Of a stretch of DNA of 64,000 nt, positions 1 to 10,053 are shown piece by piece; position 1 is the first letter of the stretch; each line of letters begins with the position of its first letter. A program made the translations under genes and the position numbers. Source of the DNA: Caenorhabditis remanei (lineage: Eukaryota; Nematoda; Chromadorea; Rhabditida; Rhabditidae); NCBI RefSeq assembly GCF_010183535.1, contig NC_071331.1, positions 4,650,001 to 4,714,000 of the forward strand, given 5' to 3'. The notes under the pieces are model-generated. The model searched no databases. It had not been told where the DNA came from and saw only the letters and a program-made list of their open reading frames with translations.

Positions 1-1625
1 TTTACGAACTCAACTCTCTTGCTGTTCTCATCCTCCTTATCAGTGTACTCAACAAGCACCACTGCCTCCTTCACTTCTCCCCAATCGAACTTCTGAGTCC
101 ACCCCGTTATCGTCTTATTACGATACTCGAGAACACCTGGCCCTCTCGCCTCCAATCTAGGTCCGATGACCGCCACACTCGCCCGAATCTTCACCTTCTT
201 TCTTTCCTTCTCCCCTTCCGACTTGAACACCTCTCCCACGTCACCCGTGCTTGCACTTCTCCCCCTCTCCCCACGCACGGCAACGCTCTTGCACTGTATC
301 TCTGATACCTCCGTCGGAACCTTCCGAAGTTTCTCTCCTGGTCTCTCCAGTTTCTTCTCACCTCCAATGAACTGTACTTCTGCCGAGTTCTCTTCGGCAT
401 TCACCAAACCATATGGATCTTTCCATTTCAGCTCAACGCCAATGCTCTCAAAAGCATTAGTTCCTATCAGTATCCTCTCCACCCAATTGTCAACCAACTG
501 GAAAACTACTCTCACTTTCCGCCCTCTGACCACCATGGGAATTTTGATCTGCCCCCTGACTCTCATCTTAGAGTTTGACGCATTCAAAACTGTGAATGTC
601 GGCTTTCCGAACACTTCAACTTCCTTTTCCCAGTCACGACACCCCGCCTTCAACCTCTCATAAGCACTAGTCGACATCACCGATACGACTGCCCCACTAT
701 CAATGACAACCCGTCTCCGTTGTCCCAACATCTCCACCATTTCCACGGTTTCCACCCCAGCATTCTTGACAGTCCCCTCCTGGATCTGCACTTTATCGAC
801 TCTTTTCGATACACATTGCCAGGAACCATGTCCAATTCCTCCACAAGTGAAGCATTTCATTTTCGCTCCACTATCTCTTCTCTCCCCTACAGTTTTCCGG
901 TCACCACGCCTGCCGTGCATCGAGAATTCGTCATCCGAATCCCTTGGGGACCACTTTCTGACCACCTCCAACCTCGAGGGCACCGGAACTTCCTTAGTAT
1001 CACGGACCTGTCCAGCCTTCTTAGGTTCACTTTCCTGCTTTCTGAGCAGTCCTCTCAACTCGCTACTTGCCTCACGCTCCTCCTTTAGCGTCTTTTTGTA
1101 CTTCGAGACAGCCTCCTCAGCTAATCTCTTCTCCTCTTTCAGCTTGTTCAATTCTCTAAACAACGTCTCTCTCTCCTCCTTCCAAGCATCTTGTAACAAT
1201 GCCAACTCATCCCGAGCCTTTTTGGCATTCTCCACGATGCCACCTGGCACCATTTCTACACCTTTCTCACAGAGTTCACGCAACTCTTCTACCGTTTCCA
1301 CTCCATTTTCCCTCATTACTCCAATAATCTCTAGCGGCCATCTCTCTCCGCCAAGCTCTTCAAATCGTTCTCGCAACTCATGACAGTACTTTTTCACCGG
1401 CTCTACAAGCACTTCTGACTGTCTCTCATTGCCTTTGCACGCCGCCTTGAGTGCCTCATACATATCACTCTCCATACGACCCGAAGACTCCAAAAAGTCA
1501 GTGAATCCCTTCACCAACTTGCGTCTCTCCTTCAGTCTCACCTCGTTCATTTGGACAGCCCATGACTTCCCGGAAGAAGTAACACTCGAGCTTCTCTTTT
1601 TAGTTCTCTCCGTACTGAACGACAT
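1..1625 (-). CDS. LTR retrotransposon Gag-protease polyprotein (partial, runs off left edge)
   Basis: An uninterrupted minus-strand frame of more than 540 codons runs from an ATG at 1625 to the window edge; I checked every triplet and found no stop, and a stop lies just upstream of the ATG. Residues about 1-250 are charged and coiled-coil-like (long E/K/L runs), as in a Gag protein. A CCHC zinc knuckle follows: Cys258, Cys261, His266 and Cys271 (CFTCGGIGHGSWQC). A retropepsin-type active site, IDSGA, sits at about residues 308-312. The order Gag, zinc knuckle, aspartic protease is that of LTR retroelements. Reverse transcriptase, RNase H and integrase would lie left of position 1. The open frame and higher GC than the surroundings suggest a young copy. 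Ty3/gypsy-like is my best guess; Pao/BEL or a domesticated gag-pro gene cannot be excluded. Confidence 0.85.
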   Translation of the reverse strand, partial: MSFSTERTKKRSSSVTSSGKSWAVQMNEVRLKERRKLVKGFTDFLESSGRMESDMYEALKAACKGNERQSEVLVEPVKKYCHELRERFEELGGERWPLEIIGVMRENGVETVEELRELCEKGVEMVPGGIVENAKKARDELALLQDAWKEERETLFRELNKLKEEKRLAEEAVSKYKKTLKEEREASSELRGLLRKQESEPKKAGQVRDTKEVPVPSRLEVVRKWSPRDSDDEFSMHGRRGDRKTVGERRDSGAKMKCFTCGGIGHGSWQCVSKRVDKVQIQEGTVKNAGVETVEMVEMLGQRRRVVIDSGAVVSVMSTSAYERLKAGCRDWEKEVEVFGKPTFTVLNASNSKMRVRGQIKIPMVVRGRKVRVVFQLVDNWVERILIGTNAFESIGVELKWKDPYGLVNAEENSAEVQFIGGEKKLERPGEKLRKVPTEVSEIQCKSVAVRGERGRSASTGDVGEVFKSEGEKERKKVKIRASVAVIGPRLEARGPGVLEYRNKTITGWTQKFDWGEVKEAVVLVEYTDKEDENSKRVEFV

Positions 1626-1876
1626 CACCGTTTCTCACCACCGTCTCACCAATATCACACCAAAGTATCTCACCACGGTCTCACCGTTTCTATTTGTCCG
1701 ACTCTTCGATCTTCGATCTCCGAGACAGGAACAGCACGTTCGCTGATATTTAGTCAACGAGAGGTTTTTTTCTCTCAAAACGAATTCGAATTGAGAAATA
1801 GTTCTAATAGCGAAGGAGCTCGGATCAGGTCTTATCACCTTCACCAGCGTCTGACTTCTACTACTACAACTAATTT

Positions 1877-2130
1877 GGTTCGGCCCCCAAGTTATCTATT
1901 TCTATCGCATAGGACAGAAACAGACTTTGAGAACTAAGAACACAACTAAAACTTACAAGTCAAAGAGCGTTTATTCGTTGCCAAAAGCAAACTTAGAACT
2001 AACTTTATCAATGAGTTCAATCTTATAAAGGCTTGAGTTTCATGATGTGGATTAGGGTTTCCGGTTGCCACGCGAATATACATTTCCTTTTGTTTCTTCT
2101 CTTCCAATGGGTTTCGAGAATGAAGAACTT
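1877..2130 (-). mobile_element. Putative LTR end and primer-binding site of the retrotransposon
   Basis: Upstream of the Gag start, the minus strand reads TGGGGGCCGAACC (1889-1877), which starts with the TGG expected opposite a tRNA CCA end and resembles retroviral primer-binding sites. Just before it lies a TAACT ending. Further upstream on the minus strand are AATAAA (1975-1970) and a TATAAG box (about 2027-2022), in the TATA, then polyA signal, then LTR end, then PBS order of an LTR. The outer LTR boundary could not be fixed because the partner LTR is outside the window. The right limit is approximate. Confidence 0.45.
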
Positions 2131-3251
2131 CGGCGAAGCCACTAAATATATTTTTCTGTAAATTGGAATTTCCTCATTTTATTGCAGAAAGAAACACCAT
2201 GTTGTCAAAATAATGCATTGTTCAATTTTAGAAACCACGCAATCAAGTTAAGGCACACCAGAGACGTACTGTCTCATTATCATTTCCCACAGTGTCATAT
2301 CATTTTTTGAAAATGAATGACAAGATCCGGAAGAATATTGAGTCGAAAACTTCTGACAACAGTTTGAATCTACTTATGTTAGTCGCAGATGAAATTCTAA
2401 ATGGATTTGAACAATTACATATAATCAAAAAATTTTGAACACGCCGACAGTAATAATTAACTAGAAACGGGTCTTTTATATTTTGCCATGTTTTTAAGGT
2501 TAGTTCCGACAACTCTTTTTCTGCTCAAAATGTAGCCATTTCAATAGCAGAAAAGAAATCTACCGAGTTGAAATAGATGGTATAAGATTCATTTTCCATC
2601 AAAAAAATTGAATTCCCTCGAGACTTCCAGAGTGGCACAGTCTTATGAGCAATTCTCACATACCGATGACATCATCATGTCCTCTCCGCACCATGACCGC
2701 CCGTCCCCTCCACATAAATTCCCTGTTTCAAATTGTAATTTTTGGGATAAATTTTTTTTTGTTTATCAATTCTGTTTGAGTTGATTGTTCTTAATTATTG
2801 TATAAGAGTCATTCCACTATGCTACACCAGAATTTGGAAATCACCGGAAATATGACTAGAAATCAAGTGACAGTCGTGAGAACAAAAACTTTCGAACACG
2901 CTGACAGTAATCATCAACTTGAAAGAGGAACAATTTCTCTTCTGCGCATTTTTCAGTCTTCAGTTGGCTACCACACAGTGGTAAGGTCCGCAACGAAAAT
3001 ATTTAAACTTTTTCCGAGCCGCGTCGCGTGCGTGTCGCGGGTGATATTGAAAGATACGACAAATAAACGTAAAATTTGAATTTGGCACCGTGCCAGCCAT
3101 AGTGCGACGGAGCGCGGACATACGCCTTCCATTGCTGTGCCACTAATGTGCACATCTCCTCTAGAAATGTGGCGTTTTTAATGCAAATATGGAATTCACG
3201 TGGTCGAAATACTATTGATTTATTGTTTCCCAGAGAACCAAAGGCGCACAG
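2131..3251. other. Non-coding stretch before the receptor gene
   Basis: No convincing gene. Short related segments occur, for example about 2436-2465 and about 2888-2918, which share GAACACG(C/C)YGACAGTAAT-type sequence, suggesting old local duplication. It contains the first copy of the promoter-like repeat (2640-2712). The frames seen here are short and lack splice or codon support. Confidence 0.4.
2640..2712 (+). repeat. Promoter-like segment, copy 1 (copy 2 at 4421-4497)
   Basis: The block around GCAATTCTCACATAC, then GATGACATCATCATG, then CCATGACCGCCCGTC recurs at 4421-4497 with a few substitutions and small gaps. Copy 2 ends about 100 bp before the first ATG of the nuclear receptor, so the segment is probably part of its promoter or 5' region. 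Copy 1 now lies 1.8 kb further upstream; without the foldback insertion the copies would be about 0.6 kb apart. Confidence 0.7.
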
Positions 3252-4412
3252 TAGTGTTCCGATTCGCGAGACGATTCTCGCAATTCTCGCTGTTTCTCGT
3301 TCTCGCATTACTCGCATTTTATATTTTATTCTTGCGTGAATGCGAGAATATTTTCATTCTCGCAAATGCTCGCATATTTCTCGCCTCGCAAATGCTCGTT
3401 CTCGCACGTGACCGCATTTTCTAATGCTCGCGTGATGATCGCAAAAAATATTGCGAGACTCGCGAGTCTCGCAATAGTGCGTGAACTACAGTACATTTCA
3501 CTGTTTTCCTCTGTTTTTGATAATGAGAATCATAAAAATAAAAAGAACGTGGCGGACTTATTCATTTTCTTCTCTTGGGGAGTCTTGGGGAGGTTATTGA
3601 AATGTTTGGCGGGCTGTCATGAGAACCCAGAACGCTAAAACAGAATGAAAACTTTTTATGTAAACGAGTACGTAGAATTCAATGAACACATTTTTAATTT
3701 ACCTGAAGAACAAGTCAGGATGAAAATTGTGATGAAACCTTGAACTTGAAAAATGTTGCGGTCTTTAATCATAAGAAATACAATAGGATGTTCAATCCAT
3801 CTAATTTATAATTACGTTTTCAGGTCACCCAAGCAAACTTGACCAATAAAACGTTGGCCTAATTTACCAAAAACTTCAAAATACATATGTCCAAAAATGT
3901 TTTTGTCTAATAAACGGCTGAAAATGTTCACTGACGTTTGAAACATACTGTGATTTAACTCAACCCAATTAAATTAGTTTTTCGGATAATTTACGTGACT
4001 TCAAAGTTTCCATTTTGGTACTCACAAAACCCTGAATAACTTATTTCATAAAATCGTTTTGCAAGATTGGAATGCATATTCGAAATCAGTGCAAAATTTC
4101 CGATCTAGTGATATCTGTCTCGACCCATAAATCCATCTCGACTCGGGATTCTTCCCTAGTAAGAAAAATGCTATTTTCAAATGCGAGTCTCGCGAGTCTC
4201 GCAATTTTTTGCGATCTTCACGCGAGAATTTAAAAAATGCGATCATCTGCGAGAACGAGAAATGAAAGAATGAGAAAATGCGAGCATTTGCGAGAACGAG
4301 AATATTCTCGCATTCACGCCAAACAAAAATAAAAAATGCGAGTACTGCGTGTGCGAGAAATGCGAGATTTCTCGCGCTCGGCGAGCATTGCTGATCGCTT
4401 GTCGGAACACTA
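3252..4412. mobile_element. hAT-like foldback element, 1161 bp, with 8-bp target-site duplication
   Basis: The ends are inverted (TAGTGTTCCG at 3252; its complement ends at 4412). The arms (about 3252-3480 and 4183-4412) are inverted copies made of CTCGCA/TGCGAG-rich repeats. An exact 8-bp direct repeat, GCGCACAG, flanks the element at 3244-3251 and 4413-4420. An 8-bp duplication with TAGNG ends is the hAT superfamily signature. The roughly 700 bp interior has no transposase-like frame, so the element is non-autonomous. Confidence 0.88.
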
Positions 4413-4420
4413 GCGCACAG

Positions 4421-4497
4421 TGTCATAAGCAATTCTCACATACATACAAATGACGTCATCATGGCCTCTCAATACCACGACCGCCCGTCGTCTCTAT
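4421..4497 (+). promoter_or_regulatory. Probable promoter-proximal segment of the nuclear receptor (copy 2 of repeat)
   Basis: This is the downstream copy of the duplicated block at 2640-2712. It abuts the hAT-like foldback (its first base follows the target-site duplication) and lies about 100-175 bp before the receptor ATG. It contains TGACGTCATCATG, a palindromic CRE-type TGACGTCA core; copy 1 has the variant TGACATCA. The core is visible; its function is inferred. Confidence 0.4.
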
Positions 4498-4594
4498 CTA
4501 ACGCGCGCTCTCTCACCGTCCATCTCTCCGTTCGACTCACCCTCCTCCTACGTTCTTTGGCCCAGGTCAGTCAGTCACCCATTCATTTCTCTTT

Positions 4595-7500
4595 TTGTGC
4601 ACTTCTTTCTCCATGGATTCGCTCGATAGCGTTATCAACTCCGTAGCATCTCCGGCACAGCTGTCGGTTAACGTTATCAACGCCGTAGTATCCCCGACAC
4701 TACTGTCGGATAAAGTTATCAACTCTGTGGTATCCCCGGCACAACTTTTGGATAACGTTATCGATTCCGTTGTATCCCCGAAACCACCCGTAGAAAAACC
4801 AGTACGGTATTGCCTGATTTGCGGCGACAAATCGTCTGGATGTCACTATGGAGTTCTGACCTGTGAAGGCTGCAAGGTATTGATTTTTTTTCTGATTCTG
4901 AATATCAAAGGCATAAAATTTCAGAAATTCTTCTGCCGTGCGTACGACAAGGAGTATCAATGCAGATACAAAACACCATGTGCGATCACCCCGAAAACTC
5001 GAAATGACTGTAAAGCTTGTCGACTCAAAAAGTGCAGAGAAGTGGGAATGCATAAACAGTCTCGTGAGTATTCTGTACAAATCTTCAAAAAAAGTTTCTT
5101 TAAAACAATATAAATTTCAGAGCCTCCGAAACCAGCCAGCAACCGCCCACAACCAATCGACACCATTCAACGTGAGCATCCTGGACAAGCCTTCAAAAAA
5201 GTTTCCACAAAAAAAGAATTTTCAGAATCTCTGCTCCCAGCCATCAACAACGTATCTCTCCAACCAGCCAACAAAAGCCCACAACCAATCGACACCATTC
5301 AACGTGAGTATTCTGGACAAACCTTCAAAAAAAAATTTCCTTTTAAAAATAAATTTCAGAACCTCTTCAACCAGCTAACAACAACGTATCTCTGGAACCA
5401 GCCAACGACAGCCAACAACCATTCAATCCCACTCAAAAGGAAAAGTTTGAATTCGCATGGGTATGTTGACTAGATATGGCTTAAAAAATGAGGATGCGAT
5501 TTCAGATTACCCAACATATTCATCAATTCCATTTGCCGACTTATGGCTACTCGAATGAGAGAATGATGATGATGACGATCAAGGATGTTGAACTGGTGAG
5601 TTATTGATTTTCGGCAGAAGGGGGACCTGGGAAGGTTAGGGAATAGGCCGTGAGGGGTTAGTCTTATGGGCAAAATGTTGGGAGTGTCATAGTGCAAGCG
5701 ATGTGAACCAATTGATACAGTATTTCATTGAAATAAGAAATCGAAAAATGGTAGTGCTGATACGGTAACTCACAAAACCATACCCAGAGCTGTCACAGGT
5801 TTATCGATCTAGCTGTTTTTTGGTTCACTGGATTTTTGAAACCCGTTAGGGGAGGCAGTAGCCTCACATTTGTCTACGTTAGCATGTTTAGCTCAATCCT
5901 TAACCAGCGTGATCTAGGTCTGTGAAAATACCAATAAGATAATAATCTTTTGTTAAGAAATTGTATTATACAGCAGTGTTGAAACGGTCACCCACAGAGG
6001 GAGCGACCGCCGTCCCACGCAATTTTTCCTGTCTGCATGCGCCAAGGCTGTTGAAAATCGCGGCCGGCCGAGGCCGCGGCCGGCCGTGAAGGGCCGCGGC
6101 CGGCCGCGGCTTTTTCTTAAAAATCTCAAAAAAGCCGCGGCCGGCCGCGGCTTTCTAGCATATCAACTGAAAACATGACTTGATATGCTTTTGGCTTTTT
6201 GGTACAAATCTGACAACCAGGGTTCGACCCCCCCTCGTGGCAAAACTTTTTTGTTTTTTGTTTTTGGCTTTTTGGTACAAATCTGACAACCAGGGTTCGA
6301 CCCCCCCTCGTGGCAAAACTTTTTTGTTTTTTGTTTTTGACTTTTTGGTACCAATCTGACAACCGGGGTTCAATCCCAACTCGTGCCAAAACTTTTTTGT
6401 TTTTTGTTTTTGACTTTTTGGTACCAATCTGACAACCGGGGTTCAATCCCAACTCGTGCCAAAACTTTTTTGTTTTTTGTTTTCGACTTTTTAGTAACAA
6501 TCTGATCACCAGGGTTCGACCCCTCCGGTGTCAAACCTTTTTTCATTTCATTTCTTGCTTTTTGGTACCATTCTGAAACCATTTCAAAACAAAAAAAACA
6601 TTTTTAGATAGATTACAAGTGTTTTTTTTTTCAAAACAGTCCTTCTCCGAAAAGGCAACTTTGGTCTTCAGATTTTCACCAAAAACCAAAAATGAAATGA
6701 AAAACAACTTTGACACCAGTGGGGTTGAACCATGATTGTCAGATTGGTACTAAAATGTCAAAAACAAAAAACAAAAAAGTTTTGGCACGAGTGTGGATCG
6801 AACCTCGGTTGTCAGATTGGTACCAAAAGGTCAAAAACAAAAAACAAAAAAGTTTTGGCACGAGTGGGGATCGAACCCCGGTTGTCAGATTGGTACCAAA
6901 AGGTCAAAAACAAAAAAACAAAAAAGTTTTGGCACGAGTGGGGATCGAACCCCGGTTGTCAGATTGGTACCAAAATCTCAAAAACAAAAAACAAAAAAGT
7001 TTTGGCACGAGTGGGGATCGATCCCCGGTTGTCAGATTTGTACCAGAAAGCAAAAAACCAGCAAAACTTTTTTCAAAAACGACAAAGTTTTGCAACTTTG
7101 AAAAAAAGCCGCGGCCTCGGCCTCGGCCGGCCGCGGCCGGCCGCGGCCGGCCGCGGCTTTTTCATTTTTTTCTTCTCGCGGCCGGCCGAGGCCGCGGCCG
7201 GCCGTGCGACAGCCTTGGCATGCGCTGTATTCGACGACAATTTTTGAAAATGAAATTGGCTGAAAACTGACTATTTTTGGACTAGAACGACAAAAATGAA
7301 ATAAATTGGGAATAATTTGAACAGAATTAGTACTTCCTCTAATTTTGAATGCGAATTTTGGTTATTGTGCAGTTTTTAATGAGCACAGGTTTATTACTTC
7401 CATTTTCAAAAATTACTCGAAATTAGTCAAATTTTTCAGAGTGAATCATGTTTTTGAAATGTTTTGTATTTTTTTATATTTTTATCGGGTTATGTATATG

Positions 7501-10053
7501 GTAGTACTGATACAGTAACTCATAGAACTATAACCAGAGCTTCCACAGGCTTACTTTAGCGGTAGAGTTGCCTTCTGGTTTTCGGGATTCTTGATAACCC
7601 CGATCTACCTAGCAGCAGACTTGCAAAATATCGGCCCGGCCCGGCTCGGCCCGGCTCGGCCCGTCGGCCCGGCCCGGCCCGGCCCGGCCCGGGCCGGGCC
7701 GGGCCGGTAGAGAAAGTTGCCGGCCCGGAGTCAAAAAATGAGCACAATTTTTTCACAATATTTTTCGAAATTTTTTGAAATTTTCATCAAAAATAGTCAA
7801 AAATCCTATGGACACTTGAGTTTTATCGATATGTAAAAACATAGTCGGAAATTCGACTTTTTTGCGAAAAAATCAAAAAAATTTCAAAAAAATTCAAATT
7901 TTCAAATTTTTGTACTGTGACCCGGGCCGACCGGGCCGGGCCGGGCCGGGCCGGGCCGGTGAAAATTCTCAAATCGGCCCGGCCCGGCCCGGCCCGTTGC
8001 AAGTATGCCTAGCAGTGGTCTTGGATTTGACTATTTGGTTTACTTTATTCGTCAACAAGCGTAATCAGAAGATTCATTATTTAGATCTTTAACTCTACAA
8101 CTTAATACAGCAGCGAAACAGTATATCTTACTTTCAGTATTTCATAGAATCATAGTCACAGCTGCTACATGTAGTTGACTGTGTAGTTGAAATCCTCGTC
8201 ACCATGCACTCAGATATCTCAACATGGTTTAGCTTGTCAATTGTTTTTTGGATATAAAAATCATACTTGTCAACCGGGCCGAGCCGGGCCGACGGTTTTT
8301 CTTAAATAATTTTTTTTCAAAAAAATCGTACGAGGTTGGATGATAGCTCAAAAGATAGGTATTTTGAATTGATTAAATTTAAAATTAAATTTAAAATCAA
8401 TTTCCCAAAAAAATCTCGACAGCTACATACAATCGCTCTCGGCCCGGTTCGGCCCAGCCCGGCCCGGCCCGGACGGGCCGAAGGCTCTATTGGCTCGTGT
8501 GGTTATTTTGGTAAATTGGTTTTATATTCAATTGATGCATACTTGTCATTTGACGGGCCAGGGCCGGGCCGAGGAAAAATTTTGCCGGCCCGGCCCGGGT
8601 GGAAAATTTTGTTTAATTTTTGCACCCCAAAAATAATTTTCAAGTGCTTTTTTATCACTAAATTCACTGTAAAACTAATAAAAATCGTCAATTCAGTCGA
8701 ATTTTTGCAGAAAATGCCCCAAAAACCACTTTTTCCAAAATTACTGCTGAAAAAACATGTTTTTTGAAAAACGTCGCTTCACCCGGGCCGACCGGGCCGA
8801 CCGGGCCGGGCCGGTGAAAATTTGGAAATCGGCCCGGCCCGGCCCGTGACAAGTATGAATTGATGACAATTCACAATACCTATCTTTTGAGCTATCATCC
8901 AACCTCGTACGATTTTTTTGAAAAAAGTTATTTAAGAAAAACCGTCGGCCCGGCTCGGCCCGGTTGACAAGTATGGTAAAAATTCAAAAAAAAAATTCGA
9001 CACGGTTAAGGCTGAAAATAAGCAGTCAGTAGTTATAACTCTCAAAATATTGGGAGAAGAGTTTTTAAACAAACAAATACTATCTAGATTTTGCGCTCCT
9101 CAATTTGACATACTAGTGAAACAGTATCTTAAAACAAACAAAAATTGTTTTTTCTTCAGAAGACCAACACGGAAACTCTCCAACACTTTATCAACGAAAT
9201 CAACTCCGACATCAAATCCTTCATCCCCTTCACCAGAAACGTTCCACTTCTCAACGGTTTGTCCTCCGAAGACAAAATCATTCTCCTGAAAAGACACGCA
9301 TTCTCCATTTATCTTGTTCGATCCGCACCAGCTTTCACTGACTGCGGATTCCTTCTCAGGAATGGTGGCATCATTGCCTGGGAGAAGTTCCACAAACTCT
9401 TCTACGGGGGGTTGGGCATAAAAATGAAGTCATTTGCGACTGCGATTGAGTTGATGCATTTTAGCGAGGCGGAACTCGGAGTGTTCTTGATGCTTATCAT
9501 GCTCCAACCGATTTTAATGAAAGACGTCGTGAAGACGGGATTCGATAATGTGTTTGTGCTGATTGAAAATTACGCTCTGATCTCCAGAACCTTGTATTAC
9601 AAATTGTCAACTCGAGATCAAGAAGAACGATTGTTCGACAGGATTCAGGGACTCCTCGAACAGGTTAACACTATTAGTGAGTTCTATTACCACGACACGT
9701 GTCTCACAACCGCGCTCTACCGAAACCCCATGAAAATTGTGTGCGGAATTGAGAGACTCAGAAAAAAGAGACATTTTTCAAGGGCAATTCGGTAGAGCTC
9801 AGTTTTAAGAAATGTGCGAAAAGAATATCAAATTCCAAAATAAAAATTATTGATCGATTTTTCAGATAATCTCCACAATCAAACCCTTGATTTGATTAAA
9901 AAAAACCTCATCTGCTTTTCTGTTCCTCGCCTATTCTCTGAAATCTTCGGTGTCCCACGGACCGTATTGGATGAAGAAGTAGCCGAGCACATAAGACGAA
10001 TTAAAGAATCACAAGACTTTTTGAAGTCTCGTGGGTTATTGAATATTTTGTGA
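4595..10053 (+). CDS. Nuclear hormone receptor (C4 zinc-finger DBD plus ligand-binding domain)
   Basis: Eight exons join in frame: 4595-4876, 4925-5063, 5121-5171, 5226-5303, 5360-5460, 5506-5595, 9160-9676 and 9866-10053, giving about 481 residues. A second ATG at 4613 is an alternative start. Residues 1-70 hold four copies of a 14-residue repeat. The DNA-binding domain (about 73-140) has all eight zinc cysteines: CLICGDKSSGC, P-box CEGCK, then FFCRA, CRYKTPC and CKACRLKKC. A hinge rich in N, P, Q and S (about 141-205) comes from three duplicated exons. The ligand-binding domain follows, with the helix 3-5 region FIPFTRNVPLLNGLSSEDK and a C-terminal PRLFSEIF segment. The protein should be a nuclear ligand-dependent transcription factor of the large nematode-expanded group. 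Intron 6 (5596-9159) is 3.56 kb and full of transposons; the others are short. The last intron contains coding-like sequence, so an alternative C-terminus is possible. I cannot assign an nhr number. Confidence 0.92.
4631..4790 (+). repeat. Four 42-bp coding tandem repeats in the receptor N-terminus
   Basis: Units start at 4631, 4673, 4715 and 4757, each beginning GTTATC(A/G)A. They encode 14-residue copies of VIN(S/A)V(V/A)SPAQL-type sequence ahead of the zinc finger; the fourth is incomplete. The period is a multiple of three, so the frame is kept. An A/B-domain role is inferred only from position. Confidence 0.85.
5064..5400 (+). repeat. Tandemly duplicated exon-intron units in the receptor hinge
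   Basis: The introns at 5064-5120, 5172-5225 and 5304-5359 are homologous: each starts GTGAG(T/C)AT(T/C)CTG followed by ACAA(A/G)(C/T)CTTCAAAAAA, and each ends in TTTCAG. The exons between them share CCAGCC(A/T)(A/T)CAAC- and CCAATCGACACCATTCAAC-type stretches. All three introns are in phase 1, so each added unit keeps the reading frame and adds hinge sequence such as QPIDTIQ. Confidence 0.88.
6043..7217. mobile_element. hAT-like element carrying tRNA-T-arm-like tandem repeats, 1175 bp
   Basis: Ends are inverted (CAAGGCTGT at 6043; ACAGCCTTG ending at 7217) and flanked by an exact 8-bp repeat, GCATGCGC (6035-6042 and 7218-7225). Inside each end are GCGGCCGGCCG-rich palindromic arms. Next come about 70-bp tandem units, about five at 6190-6570 and five inverted at 6710-7060. 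Each unit holds GGGTTCGAYCCC, which matches the RNA polymerase III B-box (GWTCRANNCC), plus a poly-A/CAAAAAACAAAAAA stretch. Long frames here are translations of the repeat, not genes. It lies inside receptor intron 6. A 231-bp relative is at 45567-45797. Confidence 0.88.
7616..8007. mobile_element. hAT-like MITE of the GGCCCGG family, 392 bp
   Basis: Inverted ends CA(G/T)ACTTGCAA bound blocks of tandem GGCCCGGCCC and its complement. An exact 8-bp target duplication, CCTAGCAG, lies at 7608-7615 and 8008-8015. The interior is AT-rich with no coding potential. It is in intron 6 of the nuclear receptor. Confidence 0.88.
8262..8975. mobile_element. hAT-like MITE of the GGCCCGG family (outer element of a nest), 714 bp
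   Basis: Inverted ends CATACTTGTCAACCGGGCC (8262) and its complement (ending 8975) continue into terminal repeats of about 100 bp, with matching inverted segments near 8330-8360 and 8880-8905. The flanks ATAAAAAT (8254-8261) and GTAAAAAT (8976-8983) match at 7 of 8 bases. A second family member is inserted inside it. Confidence 0.85.
8538..8857. mobile_element. hAT-like MITE nested in the 8262-8975 element, 320 bp
   Basis: CATACTTGTCA ends and their complement enclose GGCCCGGCC tracts. An exact 8-bp duplication, AATTGATG, flanks it (8530-8537 and 8858-8865). It lies wholly inside the outer MITE, so it inserted later. Part of its AT-rich interior recurs at 10870-10955. Confidence 0.88.

Noticed and set aside
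166..1383. Plus-strand open frames opposite the retrotransposon
   Set aside because: They are shadows of the uninterrupted minus-strand gag-protease frame, which carries the zinc knuckle and DSGA motif.
6190..7060. True tRNA genes
   Set aside because: Only T-arm/B-box-like sequence is present; no A-box, anticodon arm or full cloverleaf could be drawn.
6126..7270. Several 60-186 residue open frames on both strands
   Set aside because: All are translations of the approximately 70-bp tandem unit and recur in several frames; they show repeat structure, not selection for protein.
4250..8990. CRISPR array
   Set aside because: Repeats are palindromic or contiguous tandem units of transposons, without uniform unique spacers, in a eukaryotic genome.
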